This document shows, piece after piece, positions 19,997 through 31,137 of a stretch of DNA of 64,000 nt. This stretch comes from Sulfurisphaera ohwakuensis (GTDB lineage: Archaea > Thermoproteota > Thermoprotei_A > Sulfolobales > Sulfolobaceae). The stretch covers positions 1,364,001 through 1,428,000 of the forward strand of contig NZ_CP045484.1 of NCBI RefSeq assembly GCF_009729055.1, written 5' to 3'. The stretch's first letter is position 1. Each line of letters opens with the position of its first letter. Both the position numbers and the translations under genes were made by a program. The notes under the pieces were generated by a model. The model was given only the letters and a program-made list of their open reading frames with translations, did no database searches and was not told where the DNA came from.

Positions 19997-21166
19997 ATGA
20001 AATTTTATATTGCATCTGAAGAGGATATACTTTCTGGAAAAATAACGGATATTTATTTTGAAAGAGCGGAACAAACTTTGAAGCACTTGGGAATTTCAAA
20101 TGTAAAAGTAAGAATGGAAATTCATTCTTATGGTTTACCAGAAGGATATAAATGGGCTGTATTTGCAGGCCTCGAGGAGGTGCTTAGGCTTTTTGAAGGA
20201 AAACCAGTTGATATTTATGCTATGCCAGAAGGTACTTTATTTAAGGAAATAGAACCAGTAATGATAATAGAAGGAAATTACTTAGATTTTGGGGTATTTG
20301 AGACTGCATTTCTAGGAATGCTAAGGCATTCCTCTAGTATAGCTACGAAAGCAGCTAGAATAAAAAGTTTAGCTATGGATAAGACTGTGTTATTTTTTGG
20401 ATTAAGAGCTTTACATCCAGCAATAGCTCCTATGGCGGATAGGTCAGCTTATATAGGCGGTTGTGATGGGATCTCAGGAGCTTTTGATAGAGAATATTTT
20501 AATATAGAACCTTCTGGAACAATGCCTCATGCATTAATGTTAGTTGTTGGTGATAATGTAAAAGCGTGGAAGGCATTTGATGAGGCTATGCCTCCAAGCG
20601 TTCCAAGGATAATATTGTCTGATACATTTGAGGATGAAAGAACTGAAGCACTAAAGGCAGCCGAATTACTGAAGGATAGAATTTATGGTGTAAGGTTAGA
20701 TACCCCATCTAGTAGAAGGGGCAATTTTAGGAAAATTATTCAAGAGGTAAGATGGACATTAGATATACATGGTTATAATAACGTTAAGATTATTGTAAGT
20801 GGAGGTATAGATGAAGATGATGTAGTAAATTTAAGAGATGTTGTAGATGGTTTTGGTGTAGGAACTAGTATAGCATTTCCTCCAAGTGTAGATTTTAGTG
20901 CTGATATTGTTGAAAAATACGTTGATGGTAAGTGGATTCCATTCACTAAAAGAGGAAAATGGCCTGGAGCTAAACAAGTTTATAGATGTGGGTCTACACC
21001 TGATCATGACGTTATAACACTTCTTGATGGGAAGCCTCCTTCTTCTGATTGTCGTCCTTTATTAGTCAAATATATGGAAAATGGAAAATTAACAAGAAGT
21101 TTGCCTTCTATAAAAGAAATAAGGGAGTATGTGTTACAACAATTAAAGAAAATTACTCAACAATAA
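19997..21166 (+). CDS. pncB: nicotinate phosphoribosyltransferase
   Basis: Makes nicotinate mononucleotide from nicotinate and PRPP in NAD salvage. Shows [20 protein letters not shown], the family's substrate-binding segment around the catalytic His, [13 protein letters not shown], and the phosphate-binding [12 protein letters not shown] and [13 protein letters not shown]-terminal cysteine pair ([15 protein letters not shown]) may bind zinc, as in archaeal relatives. 389 residues. A TATA-like CTTTTTAATTAAC 20-odd bases upstream fits leaderless transcription. Its end overlaps the convergent PhoU-like gene by 14 bases. Confidence 0.93.
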   Translation: MKFYIASEEDILSGKITDIYFERAEQTLKHLGISNVKVRMEIHSYGLPEGYKWAVFAGLEEVLRLFEGKPVDIYAMPEGTLFKEIEPVMIIEGNYLDFGVFETAFLGMLRHSSSIATKAARIKSLAMDKTVLFFGLRALHPAIAPMADRSAYIGGCDGISGAFDREYFNIEPSGTMPHALMLVVGDNVKAWKAFDEAMPPSVPRIILSDTFEDERTEALKAAELLKDRIYGVRLDTPSSRRGNFRKIIQEVRWTLDIHGYNNVKIIVSGGIDEDDVVNLRDVVDGFGVGTSIAFPPSVDFSADIVEKYVDGKWIPFTKRGKWPGAKQVYRCGSTPDHDVITLLDGKPPSSDCRPLLVKYMENGKLTRSLPSIKEIREYVLQQLKKITQQ

Positions 21167-22190
21167 TTTCTTTTGTATTTTCTAAACTTCTATTGAATGC
21201 TATTTCAACTATTGGTTCCATTCTTCTTATAGCATTGTACAGTCTTAGGTTTACACTTCTTATTACTATAATTAATCTGTAATCATCCATGGAATCGGTT
21301 TTAGTGGCTTCTGCTATTAATATTCTTCTTAATGTTCTTAGTTCTTCCATGGCTTCATTTATTAATTTAATATCTTCTTTATTAAGAACTTTTATAGCAT
21401 GATTTATTATTACTGTAGATTGTTCTATTAAATCATTAAATTGATTCCAGTATTTCTTTATTTCATCTAAATCTTGTGGGGGTAATGCAAGTAAATCATT
21501 TGCTGCTTCACTTATTTCATCAGCAGCCTCTTCGATAGCTTTTATTAATATTCTATTTCCAATTAACTGGATTCTTTTTACCCCTATCATATATGCTAAG
21601 CTTCTATTAGATTGTGAGAGTATGAGTTGTCTTAGTGCTAAATAATATAAACGATCTATTTCTCTTTCTAATTCTATTGTTTCTTGTAAGAATGTTCTAC
21701 TACCTTCTTTTATACCTAGACTTAGATAGTGGAGCATTTGTTTTAGGTTGTTTATAAGCCTATTAAGTAGACTGTTCATAGTATATTTTGTAGGGTCTAA
21801 GAAAGATTGAATTTGTATATAATCAACATTCTGTACAGTAATTTCAAAACCAATTAAACTTCTTACTGATTCTTTAATTTTTCTGAGCAAATCCTCACTG
21901 AATAATTTTTCCTTACTCTCTATTTCTATCCTATCGAAACCTAGAATATAAAGTCCATATATTATTCTAGTAATTATTTCTGGCATTACAAGATTAGAGA
22001 TGACTACTTTTATTTCTCTAGGAGAGCCTTGAATTTTCATATTTGGCGGATAGATTTTTAGGCTTCCATCTTCATCAACTTCTAAATATACGCTCTCCCC
22101 AGCATTTAATCCTACTTCTTTTACCCATTCAGCTGGTAGGGAAACCATTAATGTTGATTTCCCAAATTTTTGAACCCTACGTACTTCCAT
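21153..22190 (-). CDS. PhoU-like regulator with N-terminal AbrB domain
   Basis: Two-part protein. Residues 1-50 form a SpoVT/AbrB swapped-hairpin DNA-binding domain ([26 protein letters not shown]). The rest is helical, with PhoU-type repeats ([26 protein letters not shown]-like charged helices; [16 protein letters not shown]). The family is thought to control phosphate uptake or metal-dependent signalling in archaea. No phosphate transporter gene is adjacent. ATG at 22190 starts the AbrB motif; the frame is open to 22199. Confidence 0.85.
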   Translation of the reverse strand: MEVRRVQKFGKSTLMVSLPAEWVKEVGLNAGESVYLEVDEDGSLKIYPPNMKIQGSPREIKVVISNLVMPEIITRIIYGLYILGFDRIEIESKEKLFSEDLLRKIKESVRSLIGFEITVQNVDYIQIQSFLDPTKYTMNSLLNRLINNLKQMLHYLSLGIKEGSRTFLQETIELEREIDRLYYLALRQLILSQSNRSLAYMIGVKRIQLIGNRILIKAIEEAADEISEAANDLLALPPQDLDEIKKYWNQFNDLIEQSTVIINHAIKVLNKEDIKLINEAMEELRTLRRILIAEATKTDSMDDYRLIIVIRSVNLRLYNAIRRMEPIVEIAFNRSLENTKEIIVE

Positions 22191-22252
22191 TTTTATCACT
22201 ATACTATGTGTTATATATATTTCAAAGTTTATAAAAGTAGTTTAAATAGGTA

Positions 22253-23257
22253 TCAGACAGTTTTAATCTCGGGTATTTTGCCATAACCATTAATAAATAT
22301 ATATCTTGAACCAGTAGATGGAATAATTCTTATACCATAAGGTCTTCTTTTATTAAATTGAATTGCAATACTATCAAGAAATATTTTATAATATAGATCT
22401 TTATCCCTGGTTATTGCTACCATGTCCAATCCTGCAACACAAGCAAATGTGAGTTGTTGCAAATGAGGTAATTTTAGACTTTCCTCTTCAACTCTTTTCA
22501 TTAATGTTATATCTTCGGCAACTGGTAACATAACTTCAGAGAAGCCTATAGGTTTTATTTTATTTTGCCATGCTAAATTGAATAATTCCTTGTTAATACC
22601 AAAAACTGCAAAAGTATTACCAGGCGAAAATAGTTTTCCACTTTTATTTTCTATTATATCAGCAACACTCTCAGTCATCCACGGGGAAAGTGAAATATCA
22701 ACGCCTAAATACCTAACTTTAAAGTCTTTAGCATATTTTGCCGCAATTTCGTTTGCATTAATCAAGCTTATGTTTCCTTTACCTTGTAGATAATCATTAG
22801 CAAATAATACAGATACGCCAATAGAGTCAGTTACTGTATTTGCGGATCCTACTGGAAAATATGGAGTTAAAAGGAAATCATCATAGATTAGGACAGCTAC
22901 TCTAGTTGAAATCTCAGGATCTAAGGAGTATATAAAATCTGATACATCTTTGGTCTCTTCTGGTCTTTTAAGTAAAATTGAAGCGTAAATCTTATCATTT
23001 GTATGTAATATCCCTGCTAATTCCTTTATCCTATTATCATTAGATTTTAAATGAAATAGTGAGAAAATAATTTCCTTAGAGTCTATAGGAATGAGATCTG
23101 CTATTTTATCTAAAGACAAGTCTCTAGGTGTTGGTGGTAAAGCAATCCTTTTTGTCCATATTTTCTCGTCTTTTATTTCCTCTAGTTTTTGAATATAATC
23201 ATTTATTTTATTTTTGTCAAAATTCGTAACGAATATTGTTAATGCCCTTATTTTCAT
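22253..23257 (-). CDS. DUF711-family protein (UPF0210)
   Basis: About 334 residues. It matches the DUF711 family of unknown biochemical function: KIRALTIFV at the start, a long middle with VRYLGVDISLSPWMTESVADIIE, GFSEVMLPVAEDI near residue 250, and VAGLDMVAITRDKD towards the end. ATG at 23257 (MKIRALT) is preferred over 23278. It is divergent from the DsrE-like gene. Confidence 0.85.
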   Translation of the reverse strand: MKIRALTIFVTNFDKNKINDYIQKLEEIKDEKIWTKRIALPPTPRDLSLDKIADLIPIDSKEIIFSLFHLKSNDNRIKELAGILHTNDKIYASILLKRPEETKDVSDFIYSLDPEISTRVAVLIYDDFLLTPYFPVGSANTVTDSIGVSVLFANDYLQGKGNISLINANEIAAKYAKDFKVRYLGVDISLSPWMTESVADIIENKSGKLFSPGNTFAVFGINKELFNLAWQNKIKPIGFSEVMLPVAEDITLMKRVEEESLKLPHLQQLTFACVAGLDMVAITRDKDLYYKIFLDSIAIQFNKRRPYGIRIIPSTGSRYIFINGYGKIPEIKTV

Positions 23258-23313
23258 GTATTCGAATATAGCTGGCAAATATTTTATTTTTACTTTTCTT
23301 ATTCTTATTAAGT

Positions 23314-23709
23314 ATGCAGAAACTTATTATTCTTGTATCTAATAATAGCCTTGATGCGATGTATCATGCTCTTACTTTAGCATTATCAGCTAAAGCTTTG
23401 GGTTGGGGTGTTAAAGTATTTATAACTTCTCAAGCTGTGGCTTTATTTATTAAAGGTTCAAAGAGAAAATTTTCTATGCCATTTCTCGCAAGATTATTCT
23501 TAAATTTACAAATGAAGAGACTAAAGATAACTGATGCTGAAAAAATGTTAGAAGAGGCACTGAAAGAAGGTGTAGAGTTTTACGTTGATGAGGTAGGTTT
23601 GAAAATAATAGGTGCTAGTAAAGAAGATTTGATTGATGGTGTGAAATTATCTGGTAGTATAACTTTTTTAACAGAGGCAAAAGAAGCTGATGTGGTGATC
23701 TCTTTATGA
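23314..23709 (+). CDS. DsrE/DsrF-like protein lacking cysteine
   Basis: 131 residues with the DsrE fold: a first strand [20 protein letters not shown], a second [16 protein letters not shown], and a C-terminal [12 protein letters not shown]-like region ending in EADVVISL. DsrE relatives often carry sulfur on a conserved cysteine, but this protein contains no cysteine at all. It cannot be a thiol sulfur carrier and may instead bind or regulate a partner. The stop overlaps the ATG of the TusA-like gene, so the two are translationally coupled. Confidence 0.82.
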   Translation: MQKLIILVSNNSLDAMYHALTLALSAKALGWGVKVFITSQAVALFIKGSKRKFSMPFLARLFLNLQMKRLKITDAEKMLEEALKEGVEFYVDEVGLKIIGASKEDLIDGVKLSGSITFLTEAKEADVVISL

Positions 23710-23921
23710 TAATTGATTCTGATGACGTGTGTCCAGTAGTTCTAGTTCAAACATTAAGGGCTTTTAGAGACGCTAGGGAAGGTGAGGAAATAGTAGTTAA
23801 AACAAAGTGGGAAGCTGCTGTACAAGAATTAAAAAAATGGTGTGATGAGACCGGTAATACATACATTGGTTGGGAGAAAGAAGGGAATAAATATGTTATT
23901 AAAATGAAGAAAGGAAAATAA
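23706..23921 (+). CDS. TusA/SirA-like sulfur carrier
   Basis: 71 residues. The N-terminal motif [17 protein letters not shown] corresponds to the CPxP-type active cysteine of TusA proteins (Cys at residue 9), though the second proline of the motif is Val here. A second cysteine occurs at WCDETGN. Cytosolic. It overlaps the DsrE-like gene by 4 bases and precedes a cysteine synthase, suggesting a small sulfur-handling group. A carrier role in tRNA thiolation or sulfur oxidation is inference. Confidence 0.8.
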   Translation: MIIDSDDVCPVVLVQTLRAFRDAREGEEIVVKTKWEAAVQELKKWCDETGNTYIGWEKEGNKYVIKMKKGK

Positions 23922-23967
23922 TACTTTTAAGTTATTAGTTACTAAAAGTAGTTAGGCGGTCAATATT

Positions 23968-24870
23968 GTGTCATCAAAAGAGGTACATGTTTTCGAAAAT
24001 GCCATAGATTTAATGCAAGGAATGTGGCCTACTCCATTATTAAAGTTAAATATAGGTAATGATGTATGGGCTAAATTAGAGTTCTATAATCCTTTTAGTC
24101 ACAGTATTAAGGATAGAACTGCTCTATTCTTATTTAAAGAAGCAATCAAGCAAAACGCTAAATCAATAGTTGAGGCAACTTCTGGCAATACTGGAATAGC
24201 TCTTTCTGCATTATCTTCTATATTTAAAATAAATTTTACAGTGTTTATACCATCTACAGCTCCTTCATCATTCAAAGTCTTAATGAAAATTTTGGGTGCA
24301 AACGTTATTTCAGCAGGAAATTCTACAACTGAGCTCTTACCTTTAGTGAAGAAACTAAGTGAATTTAACGGGTATACTCATCTGGATCAGTTTCATAATG
24401 AGATTAATGTTTTAGCTCATTATGAAACTACAGCTAAAGAAATTGATGAACAAACTAAAGTTTCTGGTATTAAAGTTAAAAGGATAATAGCTACTATGGG
24501 AACTGCTGGACATATTGTAGGTATAGCTAAGTATTTTAAAGAGAAATATGGTGATGATGTAGAAATTATAGGTGTTGAACCTGCGCAAGGAGAGCGTATA
24601 CCTGGAATAAAAAGAGTTACAGATGATAAGGATAATAAGTTCCTTAAAATTGCTAAGATTGATAAGATAATAGAGATTAAGTTTAGGGAGGCTGTAGAGG
24701 GAGTAATAGATGTTGCTAGAAATGATGGTATTTTAATAGGTTTAAGCTCTGGTGCCACTGTTTCTGCATACAAAAAAGTGATAAGAGAAAGTAAGGGTGA
24801 AGGTGCTACTATTTTAATATTCCCAGATGACGCATTTAAGTACGTTAATGAATTAGAGGAGTATGTATAA
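23968..24870 (+). CDS. PLP-dependent cysteine synthase family enzyme
   Basis: 300-residue fold-type II PLP enzyme. The Schiff-base lysine is in SHSIKDRTA (about residue 46), the phosphate cradle is SGNTGIAL, and [10 protein letters not shown] is the second PLP-phosphate loop. It resembles archaeal O-acetyl- or O-phosphoserine sulfhydrylases more than cystathionine synthase, since it has no CBS domain. Start GTG at 23968. The sulfur-carrier pair just upstream fits cysteine formation, but the acyl-serine substrate cannot be read from sequence. Confidence 0.85.
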   Translation: MSSKEVHVFENAIDLMQGMWPTPLLKLNIGNDVWAKLEFYNPFSHSIKDRTALFLFKEAIKQNAKSIVEATSGNTGIALSALSSIFKINFTVFIPSTAPSSFKVLMKILGANVISAGNSTTELLPLVKKLSEFNGYTHLDQFHNEINVLAHYETTAKEIDEQTKVSGIKVKRIIATMGTAGHIVGIAKYFKEKYGDDVEIIGVEPAQGERIPGIKRVTDDKDNKFLKIAKIDKIIEIKFREAVEGVIDVARNDGILIGLSSGATVSAYKKVIRESKGEGATILIFPDDAFKYVNELEEYV

Positions 24871-24908
24871 TTAATTTTTTAAAGGTTTATTAAAGTAAGA
24901 TATATTTC

Positions 24909-25067
24909 GTGGCTACAGAGGTAATAGTTATTTTTAATAAGAATGGAGATATATTGGATTTTTCTCCAAGAGATATAGATTTAAATAAATTATTGGAAAT
25001 AAAAGATAAGGAAGTGTATGATGATGGTGAATTAATAAGAGTTAGAGGTAAAATAGATAATAAATGA
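24909..25067 (+). CDS. small protein paired with kinase-like gene (52 aa)
   Basis: A short frame starting GTG at 24909 encodes 52 residues: TEVIVIFNKNGDILDFSPRD near the start, then a charged second half ending LIRVRGKIDNK. Its TGA overlaps the ATG of the kinase-like gene (ATGA). That overlap and the ordered strand-rich pattern argue for a true gene. Function not recognised; a partner or regulator of the kinase is possible. Confidence 0.55.
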   Translation: MATEVIVIFNKNGDILDFSPRDIDLNKLLEIKDKEVYDDGELIRVRGKIDNK

Positions 25068-25732
25068 AGTTAGAAGATTTCTTCAAAGGTTTTTACATTC
25101 AAACTAGGCTTATAGAAGTTGACAATAGAAAAATTGTTGTTAAATGTTATAGCTCATCTTCATCTTTTAAATGGTATTTGATATCACCAGCATTTAGAGG
25201 GTTTCCATATACATCAAATCCTCTAGAAAGGATGAATAGAGAAATTAATTTTTTTACTTACAATTGGGGTGATGAGTTAAAAGTACCTAAAGTTATAGAT
25301 TTTGATGAAGAAACTATCTGTATGTATAGAGAATTTATAGATGGAGAAGAGATCAGTGACCTTGAACAATTTGAAGAATTAGGAAAAGCTATCAATTTAA
25401 TACATAGGAGAAATTTTGCCCTTGGTGATACTAAGCTAGAAAACTTCTTATATAATAAAAAAGTCTATGTGATAGATGCAGAGCAAGCTATTCAAACTAG
25501 TAATGCTTCTTACTTTTCTTGGGATTTATTAGTTCTAGCTTTCTCTATGTCATATAAGTTCCTAAAGGATCCTCAACTTTTTTATTTAAATTACATTAAG
25601 TTACTTGAAGGTTATTCTCCAAGTAAAGAAATAGTTAAGGAGTTATTAAACTTTAATAACTTACCATTACTTAGTCTTATACCATTTACTCATTATAACT
25701 ATTTTAAAAAAGCTGTTGAGAAATTTTTATAA
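25064..25732 (+). CDS. atypical RIO/Bud32-like protein kinase
   Basis: 222 residues with a minimal kinase core. Lys27 is in RKIVVKCYS, the catalytic loop LGDTKLENFLY has Asp122 and Asn127, and Asp138 is in VIDAEQA at the place of the DFG motif. This pattern suits the Bud32/RIO-type archaeal kinases rather than eukaryotic-like Hanks kinases. The C-terminal lobe is short and helical. It overlaps the Zn-ribbon gene on the other strand by 29 bases. The substrate is unknown. Confidence 0.75.
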   Translation: MKLEDFFKGFYIQTRLIEVDNRKIVVKCYSSSSSFKWYLISPAFRGFPYTSNPLERMNREINFFTYNWGDELKVPKVIDFDEETICMYREFIDGEEISDLEQFEELGKAINLIHRRNFALGDTKLENFLYNKKVYVIDAEQAIQTSNASYFSWDLLVLAFSMSYKFLKDPQLFYLNYIKLLEGYSPSKEIVKELLNFNNLPLLSLIPFTHYNYFKKAVEKFL

Positions 25733-25904
25733 TGATAGAATCGTTTTCCTTTTTTATATTTATTATTTCATCATTAAGTCTAGTACCGCAAGCTGGGCAT
25801 CTATAAAAATATCTAACTATCTTATTTCCATCGCTACTATTTTCTGCTTCAGCTATAAAATCCATCTTAATGTTACATTTAGGGCATAATAATTCGTTTT
25901 TCAT
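25704..25904 (-). CDS. small zinc-ribbon protein (66 aa)
   Basis: Two cysteine pairs, [10 protein letters not shown] and [10 protein letters not shown], about 30 residues apart, form a rubredoxin-like zinc ribbon. A beta-rich tail ends [13 protein letters not shown] at 25904 preferred over TTG at 25910. It converges on and overlaps the kinase-like gene and is divergent from moaA, 39 bases away. Such ribbons act in RNA or protein binding; the specific role is unknown. Confidence 0.65.
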   Translation of the reverse strand: MKNELLCPKCNIKMDFIAEAENSSDGNKIVRYFYRCPACGTRLNDEIINIKKENDSIIIKISQQLF

Positions 25905-25943
25905 ATTCAAGATTTAATACTTACCAAAACGATAATAAGTGTA

Positions 25944-26885
25944 ATGATTGATAGATTTGGAAGGCCGATTGAGGATTTAAGAGTAACTTTAACTCATGTG
26001 TGCAATTTTTCTTGTTTTTTCTGTCATATGGAAGGAGAAGACAATTCTCAGAGTTTGTTGTCTCCAGAAGAAATTTCTTTGGTAGCTAAAGTAGGAATTG
26101 AATATGGAATAAGATCAGTTAAACTTACTGGTGGAGAACCAACTCTAAGACGGGATTTATTGCGAATTATTAGAGAGTTAAAAGATGTAGGTATAAAAGA
26201 AGTTTCTATGACAACAAACGGTGTTCTTTTATCTACGTTAGCATGGAAACTTAAAGAAGTTGGACTAGATAGAGTTAATGTAAGTTTACACTCATTAGAT
26301 AAACAGCTTTTCAAGGAGATTACTGGAGTTGACGCACTAGATAAGGTTATTGAAGGAATAAAAGAAGCTATTAAGGCTGGATTAAGACCATTAAAATTAA
26401 ATTTTGTATTAACTAAGAAAAATATATCGCAATTAGATAATATAATTAATTTTGCTATTGAAACTGGAGTAGATGAACTACATTTAATAGAACTTCATCC
26501 AGTAGGATTAGGTAAAAATACATTTGAATATCATGAAAAATTGGAAAGTATAGAGAAAATATTAAAAGAGAAAGCTGATAAAATAGAAATAAGAAGTAAA
26601 CATTATAGACCAAGATATTATCTTAATAATTTAGTCATTGAGGTTGTGAAACCGTATGCAAACCCAATTTTTTGTGCTGGATGTAATAGAATAAGACTAA
26701 CAGCTGACGGCAAATTAAAGACTTGTTTATATAGACAAGATAAAGAAATAGACATAATGGATATATTACGTGGTGATTTTAGTTTAGAAGAAAAAATTGA
26801 ATTAATACGTGAAGCCTATGAAATAGCAATAGCTATAAGAGAACCTAATTTTAAATATAGGGTTGAGAGTTATGCGCCTTCATAA
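25944..26885 (+). CDS. moaA: GTP 3',8-cyclase MoaA
   Basis: Radical SAM enzyme that starts molybdenum cofactor synthesis by rearranging GTP. The N-terminal cluster motif CNFSCFFC (Cys20, 24, 27) and the SAM-binding [10 protein letters not shown] are intact. The C-terminal second cluster is [19 protein letters not shown]. 313 residues. The end lacks the double glycine of bacterial MoaA (it stops ...VESYAPS). The downstream peptidase gene overlaps its last codons. Molybdenum or tungsten cofactor fits an aerobic thermoacidophile. Confidence 0.93.
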   Translation: MIDRFGRPIEDLRVTLTHVCNFSCFFCHMEGEDNSQSLLSPEEISLVAKVGIEYGIRSVKLTGGEPTLRRDLLRIIRELKDVGIKEVSMTTNGVLLSTLAWKLKEVGLDRVNVSLHSLDKQLFKEITGVDALDKVIEGIKEAIKAGLRPLKLNFVLTKKNISQLDNIINFAIETGVDELHLIELHPVGLGKNTFEYHEKLESIEKILKEKADKIEIRSKHYRPRYYLNNLVIEVVKPYANPIFCAGCNRIRLTADGKLKTCLYRQDKEIDIMDILRGDFSLEEKIELIREAYEIAIAIREPNFKYRVESYAPS

Positions 26886-27951
26886 GCTTAAAGAACTATT
26901 AGAAGTAAAAGGATTAAAATGTGCAATAATAACCAGTCCAGCTAGTATATTTTACCTAACTGGATATGATTATATAACGACGGATATAGGTAACTTTGTT
27001 GCTTTAATTTATTGTGATGGTATAGCTACTCTTATAGTTCCTTTACTAGAATTATATAGGGCACAAGATAAGGTAAAAGAAATAGATTTAGTTGCATATA
27101 GTACGACATTAGAAGGAGAAAAGATTATTAAAGGTTCTTTAAAAGATGCAATTCTTAATTTTATCAAAGAAAATAAAATTGGTTTAGATATTCAAAATAC
27201 TTCTTCAATATTTTATAATTATTTTAGTAAATTTGAAATAATAGACCTCTCAAAGGATATTTCTATCATGAGATCAGTAAAAGACCAAGAAGAATTAGAA
27301 TTAATTAAGAGGGCTGGAGATATAACTACTGCTGCGATGAAAATTGCTCAGGACAAGTTAACTAACTCAGAAATATCAGAAAAATATCTAGCTGGTATAA
27401 TAGACATGACTATGAGAACTGAGGGTGCAGAAGATTATGCATTTCCTAGTATTGTTGCTTTTGCAGAAAATTCTGCTTTTCCTCATCATATTCCCTCTGA
27501 TAAAGTAATAAAAGAAGGACAAAATGCTGTCGTAGATATAGGAGCAAGGTATGAAAAATATTGTTTTGATAGTACTAGGACGTTTTTAAAAGGCGAAAAC
27601 TACGAAATAAAGAAAATTTACGAAATAGTTTTACAAGCTCAATTAGAGGCTATTGATAAAGTAAAAGAAGGCGTAAAGGCTTCAGAAGTTGATTTGGCAG
27701 CAAGACGTGTGATTGAAAAAGCTGGTTATGGGAAACACTTTATTCATTCTACAGGTCATGGTGTAGGTATTGAAGTTCATGAATATCCTTCAATTTCACC
27801 CACTTCAGACGCTGAACTTAAAGAAAATATGGTAATAACTATTGAGCCAGGAATATACCTAAAGAATAAATTTGGAATTAGAATAGAAGATACAGTTATT
27901 GTAACAAAGAGAAAACCCATTGTTCTTGAGACTACATTCAAGTATTTATAA
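26872..27951 (+). CDS. pepQ: Xaa-Pro dipeptidase (M24 family)
   Basis: Cytosolic metallopeptidase releasing proline-containing dipeptides. The N-terminal creatinase-like domain has [13 protein letters not shown]. The C-terminal pita-bread domain carries metal ligands in [37 protein letters not shown] and GIRIEDTV, all intact. ATG at 26872 ([10 protein letters not shown]) inside the end of moaA is preferred over 26863. About 359 residues, typical for archaeal PepQ. Confidence 0.9.
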   Translation: MRLHKLKELLEVKGLKCAIITSPASIFYLTGYDYITTDIGNFVALIYCDGIATLIVPLLELYRAQDKVKEIDLVAYSTTLEGEKIIKGSLKDAILNFIKENKIGLDIQNTSSIFYNYFSKFEIIDLSKDISIMRSVKDQEELELIKRAGDITTAAMKIAQDKLTNSEISEKYLAGIIDMTMRTEGAEDYAFPSIVAFAENSAFPHHIPSDKVIKEGQNAVVDIGARYEKYCFDSTRTFLKGENYEIKKIYEIVLQAQLEAIDKVKEGVKASEVDLAARRVIEKAGYGKHFIHSTGHGVGIEVHEYPSISPTSDAELKENMVITIEPGIYLKNKFGIRIEDTVIVTKRKPIVLETTFKYL

Positions 27952-27987
27952 CTTTTTAGTACTCTTTTTAATTTAACTTTATATTTA

Positions 27988-28635
27988 ATGGGGGCCAATA
28001 ACACTATTGTTATGGAAGAGACATTAAACCAAGAAAAGATGGTTGAAGAGATAGCTAAAAGGATAAGAGAGATCCTTGAAATTTTAGGGGAAAACCCTGA
28101 TAGGGAAGGACTAAGAGAAACTCCATTAAGGGTAGCTAGAGCTTTATTAGAAATGACAAGTGGACTTAGAACTCCTCAACCTCAAATTAAAACATTTAAC
28201 CTATCCGAAGATGGTATATCTGAAGTTGAAGACCAAATTATACTTGTAAAGAATATAGGTTTTTCATCTTTATGTGAGCATCATTTACTACCTATTATAG
28301 GAAAAGTACATGTAGCATATATAGTAGGTCAAGAAAGAAAAGTAGCTGGTTTTAGTAAGATTATAAGGATTGTGAATTATTATGCATCAAGGCCACAAAT
28401 TCAAGAAAGATTGGTTCAGCAAATTGCTGATGCTATAATGAATAGTGATATTCATCCAAAAGGTGTCATGGTTATAGGAGATGCTCTTCATATGTGTGCA
28501 TACGTTAGGGGTGTTAAAGATAGAGAGGCAAGTTTATTATCAGTAGCAACGAGAGGGTTATTCAAAAATAATGTGTCATTAAGGAACTATGTATTTAGAT
28601 TACTCGAAACGTCAAAGAAGACAAGTTTATTATAG
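27988..28635 (+). CDS. folE: GTP cyclohydrolase I type FolE
   Basis: Converts GTP to dihydroneopterin triphosphate, the entry to pterin cofactors and to preQ0/archaeosine. Zinc ligands are seen in LCEHHLLP and in HMCAYVRGV, with the signature [10 protein letters not shown] and [20 protein letters not shown]. 215 residues. A CTTTTTAATTT box about 25 bases before ATG 27988 supports that start; ATG at 28012 is a shorter option. The beta-RFAP synthase at 32.9 kb belongs to a downstream pterin pathway. Confidence 0.92.
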   Translation: MGANNTIVMEETLNQEKMVEEIAKRIREILEILGENPDREGLRETPLRVARALLEMTSGLRTPQPQIKTFNLSEDGISEVEDQIILVKNIGFSSLCEHHLLPIIGKVHVAYIVGQERKVAGFSKIIRIVNYYASRPQIQERLVQQIADAIMNSDIHPKGVMVIGDALHMCAYVRGVKDREASLLSVATRGLFKNNVSLRNYVFRLLETSKKTSLL

Positions 28636-28656
28636 GTAAAATAGATTTTTTATTGA

Positions 28657-29559
28657 ATGAGTGACTCAAAATCTAGGATTATTGAAATCTTAAAAAAATT
28701 TGGTGAATTACCTCAATCTGAACTAGTTAGGATTAGTGGGTTATCAAAAAGTAGATTGTCAGAAATTTTGTCTGAGCTGGAGAAACAAGGACTCATAGAG
28801 AGGAAAAAATCGCTCGGAAAAAATTTATCAGTAAAGTTAAGTAATAAGTTTATAAAAATAGGTATAATTAGGGCGGCTGAATATCCATTTATTATACCTT
28901 TTGTAAAAGCGCTTAAAGAAAGAGGGTTTTTTGTTGATATTCTAATTTATGATAATGGACTAAGCTTAACTAAAGATCTAGTAGAAGGTAAGATAAATAT
29001 TGGATTTTCACCTGTAGTAACACAATTAATTTTTAAGAAAATATTTAATAATTTTGATATTATAGGAGGTGGGGCTAAAGGAGGAGGTGGAATAATTGGT
29101 GAATCTCTTTGTGACAGAGTCGGCTCCACAACTATGTCTAGTATGGAAATATGGTCATTACTATATAATCCAGATTTAAATTTGCAAAGTTATGATTCTC
29201 CAGAATCTATGGTGACTGATCTTGAAAATCATAAAATTAACGCTATATCTATTTGGGAACCTTACTTTACTATTTTAATTCGCAAGGGTTACCCCATTTT
29301 ACATACATTTGAACCTTTACATTGTTGTACATTAGCTGTAAGAAATGAACTTGATAAGGACTTAATAAAAAAGGTCTATGAAGAATCTTTCACATCATTT
29401 TTATTTCAAAAAGATAGATGGGTGATAGATTATGCTAATTTATTAGGTATTAACTATTCTATCCTTTCAGATTCAGTAAAAAATTATGTTTTCGATTACT
29501 ATTTAGATTTAAATGAAATAAGAAGAAACTTGAGAAAAATTGGAATCTTAGGCATCTAA
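28657..29559 (+). CDS. winged-helix regulator fused to a ligand-binding-like domain
   Basis: Residues 1-65 are a wHTH ([35 protein letters not shown]). The rest resembles a type-2 periplasmic-binding fold: [42 protein letters not shown], a glycine-rich loop, then [20 protein letters not shown]. There is no signal peptide, so it senses a cytosolic ligand and works as a one-component regulator. It converges on glnA with 12 bases overlap; what it controls is not clear. Possible ligands (small sulfonate-, thiamin-precursor- or nitrogen-type molecules) are guesses. Confidence 0.75.
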   Translation: MSDSKSRIIEILKKFGELPQSELVRISGLSKSRLSEILSELEKQGLIERKKSLGKNLSVKLSNKFIKIGIIRAAEYPFIIPFVKALKERGFFVDILIYDNGLSLTKDLVEGKINIGFSPVVTQLIFKKIFNNFDIIGGGAKGGGGIIGESLCDRVGSTTMSSMEIWSLLYNPDLNLQSYDSPESMVTDLENHKINAISIWEPYFTILIRKGYPILHTFEPLHCCTLAVRNELDKDLIKKVYEESFTSFLFQKDRWVIDYANLLGINYSILSDSVKNYVFDYYLDLNEIRRNLRKIGILGI

Positions 29560-30969
29560 ATAGTAATATAACTCCATAGGATGAGGATACTGTTGCATAG
29601 TTTTTGCTTCGTCTCTCTTTAGATCAATATATGTATTTAATATTGATGAATTAAATACTGGTTTCAAGAACTCACTGTCGCTTTCTAACTCATCTAATGC
29701 TTCATCTAATGATCTAGGTAATTCCTTAATTTTTAATTGTTTTTTCCTCTCTTCGCTCATATGATATACATTTTCATCAACAGGGTCACCAGGATCAATC
29801 TTTTTCTTTATTCCATCTAAAGCAGCCATTAGTATTGCGGCAAATGCCAAATAGGGGTTACATGAGGGATCTGGTGGTCTATATTCTAATCTCTTTGCTT
29901 TTTCCATTCCCCTATAATATGATGGTATTCTAATTGCTGCACTTCTGTTGGATCTACTCCACACTAGATATACTGGTGCCTCATAACCTGGGATTAATCT
30001 TCTATAACTGTTTGTAGTTGGCGATACTATTGCTGATAATGCTCTACCATGTTCTAGTATTCCCCCTACTATATATCTACCTATTTGACTTAACTCTGCA
30101 TATTCATCGTTAGGATCGTACATTAGATTCTTTCCATCTTTTGTCCATAAGCTAAAATGCGTATGCATTCCTGTTCCATTATCTCCGAACATTGGTTTTG
30201 GCATGAAAGTGGCTATCATTCCATGCTTTGCTGCTACATTTTTTACAACATATTTTAATGTTTGAACTTTATCGGCTGTATCAGCTAATGTAGAGAATCT
30301 GAAATCGATTTCGCCTTGTCCAGCTGTAGCAACTTCATGATGAGTAGCTTCTATATTGAATCCAAAGTAATCAGTTAATATATTAATAGCCTCTACTCTT
30401 ATATCCATTAGCTGATCTACAGGCGGTGCCGGATAATAGCCCTCTTTGTATCTTATTAAAAATCCTCCATTTTTAGCCCATGGGGCTTCTCTAGCGTATA
30501 TTTTATATCCAGTCCCACTTTGGGGTGTGGCTACATCTAAATCTACTTTATCAAATATAAAGAATTCTAGTTCTGGGCCAAAATAACTAATATAACCTTC
30601 TTCTGATTGTTTTTTTTCAGCTTCTTCTGCTATATGTCTTGGATCTCTCTCAAATCTTCCTTTTCCTCCTCCCCAAAATACCTGGGTTATAACTCTAGCA
30701 ATTCCTTCATTCCAAGGTATAACTGCCATAGTTTGTGGTATCGGCATTAATACCATATCGCTTTCATAAATCATAGTAAATCCTTTTATGCTACTTCCAT
30801 CTAATTTTCCAAATCCTGTTTTAAATGATTCTTCTGTAAATTCTGAGGCAGGGATAGTAATATGATGCAATCTTCCAGGTAGATCTGTAAACTGTAGATC
30901 CACCCATTTTATTTTATTGTCTTTTAGAAATTTCAGAGCCTCTTCGGCTGTTTTAGGTAAACTTGGCAT
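29548..30969 (-). CDS. glnA: glutamine synthetase, type I
   Basis: Condenses ammonia with glutamate, the main nitrogen-assimilating step. Recognised motifs: [26 protein letters not shown]-like [15 protein letters not shown], the ATP loop region [16 protein letters not shown], and [19 protein letters not shown]. 473 residues, a normal dodecameric GSI. The upstream gap (30970-31137) contains TTTAAAAAGATTA, a plausible TATA region. No adjacent PII gene; regulation cannot be read directly. Confidence 0.95.
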   Translation of the reverse strand: MPSLPKTAEEALKFLKDNKIKWVDLQFTDLPGRLHHITIPASEFTEESFKTGFGKLDGSSIKGFTMIYESDMVLMPIPQTMAVIPWNEGIARVITQVFWGGGKGRFERDPRHIAEEAEKKQSEEGYISYFGPELEFFIFDKVDLDVATPQSGTGYKIYAREAPWAKNGGFLIRYKEGYYPAPPVDQLMDIRVEAINILTDYFGFNIEATHHEVATAGQGEIDFRFSTLADTADKVQTLKYVVKNVAAKHGMIATFMPKPMFGDNGTGMHTHFSLWTKDGKNLMYDPNDEYAELSQIGRYIVGGILEHGRALSAIVSPTTNSYRRLIPGYEAPVYLVWSRSNRSAAIRIPSYYRGMEKAKRLEYRPPDPSCNPYLAFAAILMAALDGIKKKIDPGDPVDENVYHMSEERKKQLKIKELPRSLDEALDELESDSEFLKPVFNSSILNTYIDLKRDEAKTMQQYPHPMELYYYLDA

Positions 30970-31137
30970 GATTACGAATAGCTTTAATTGTTTAAAAAGA
31001 TTATTAGTGTTAGATATAAAAACTGTTCAGAAGTTTATATATAATTCTTAATTACAGATTATGCAAATGTAAAATTTTGCTTAAAAATGCATTATAAAAA
31101 ATAATTGATTAAGTGGTATAAAGTTAAAGAAAACTCT

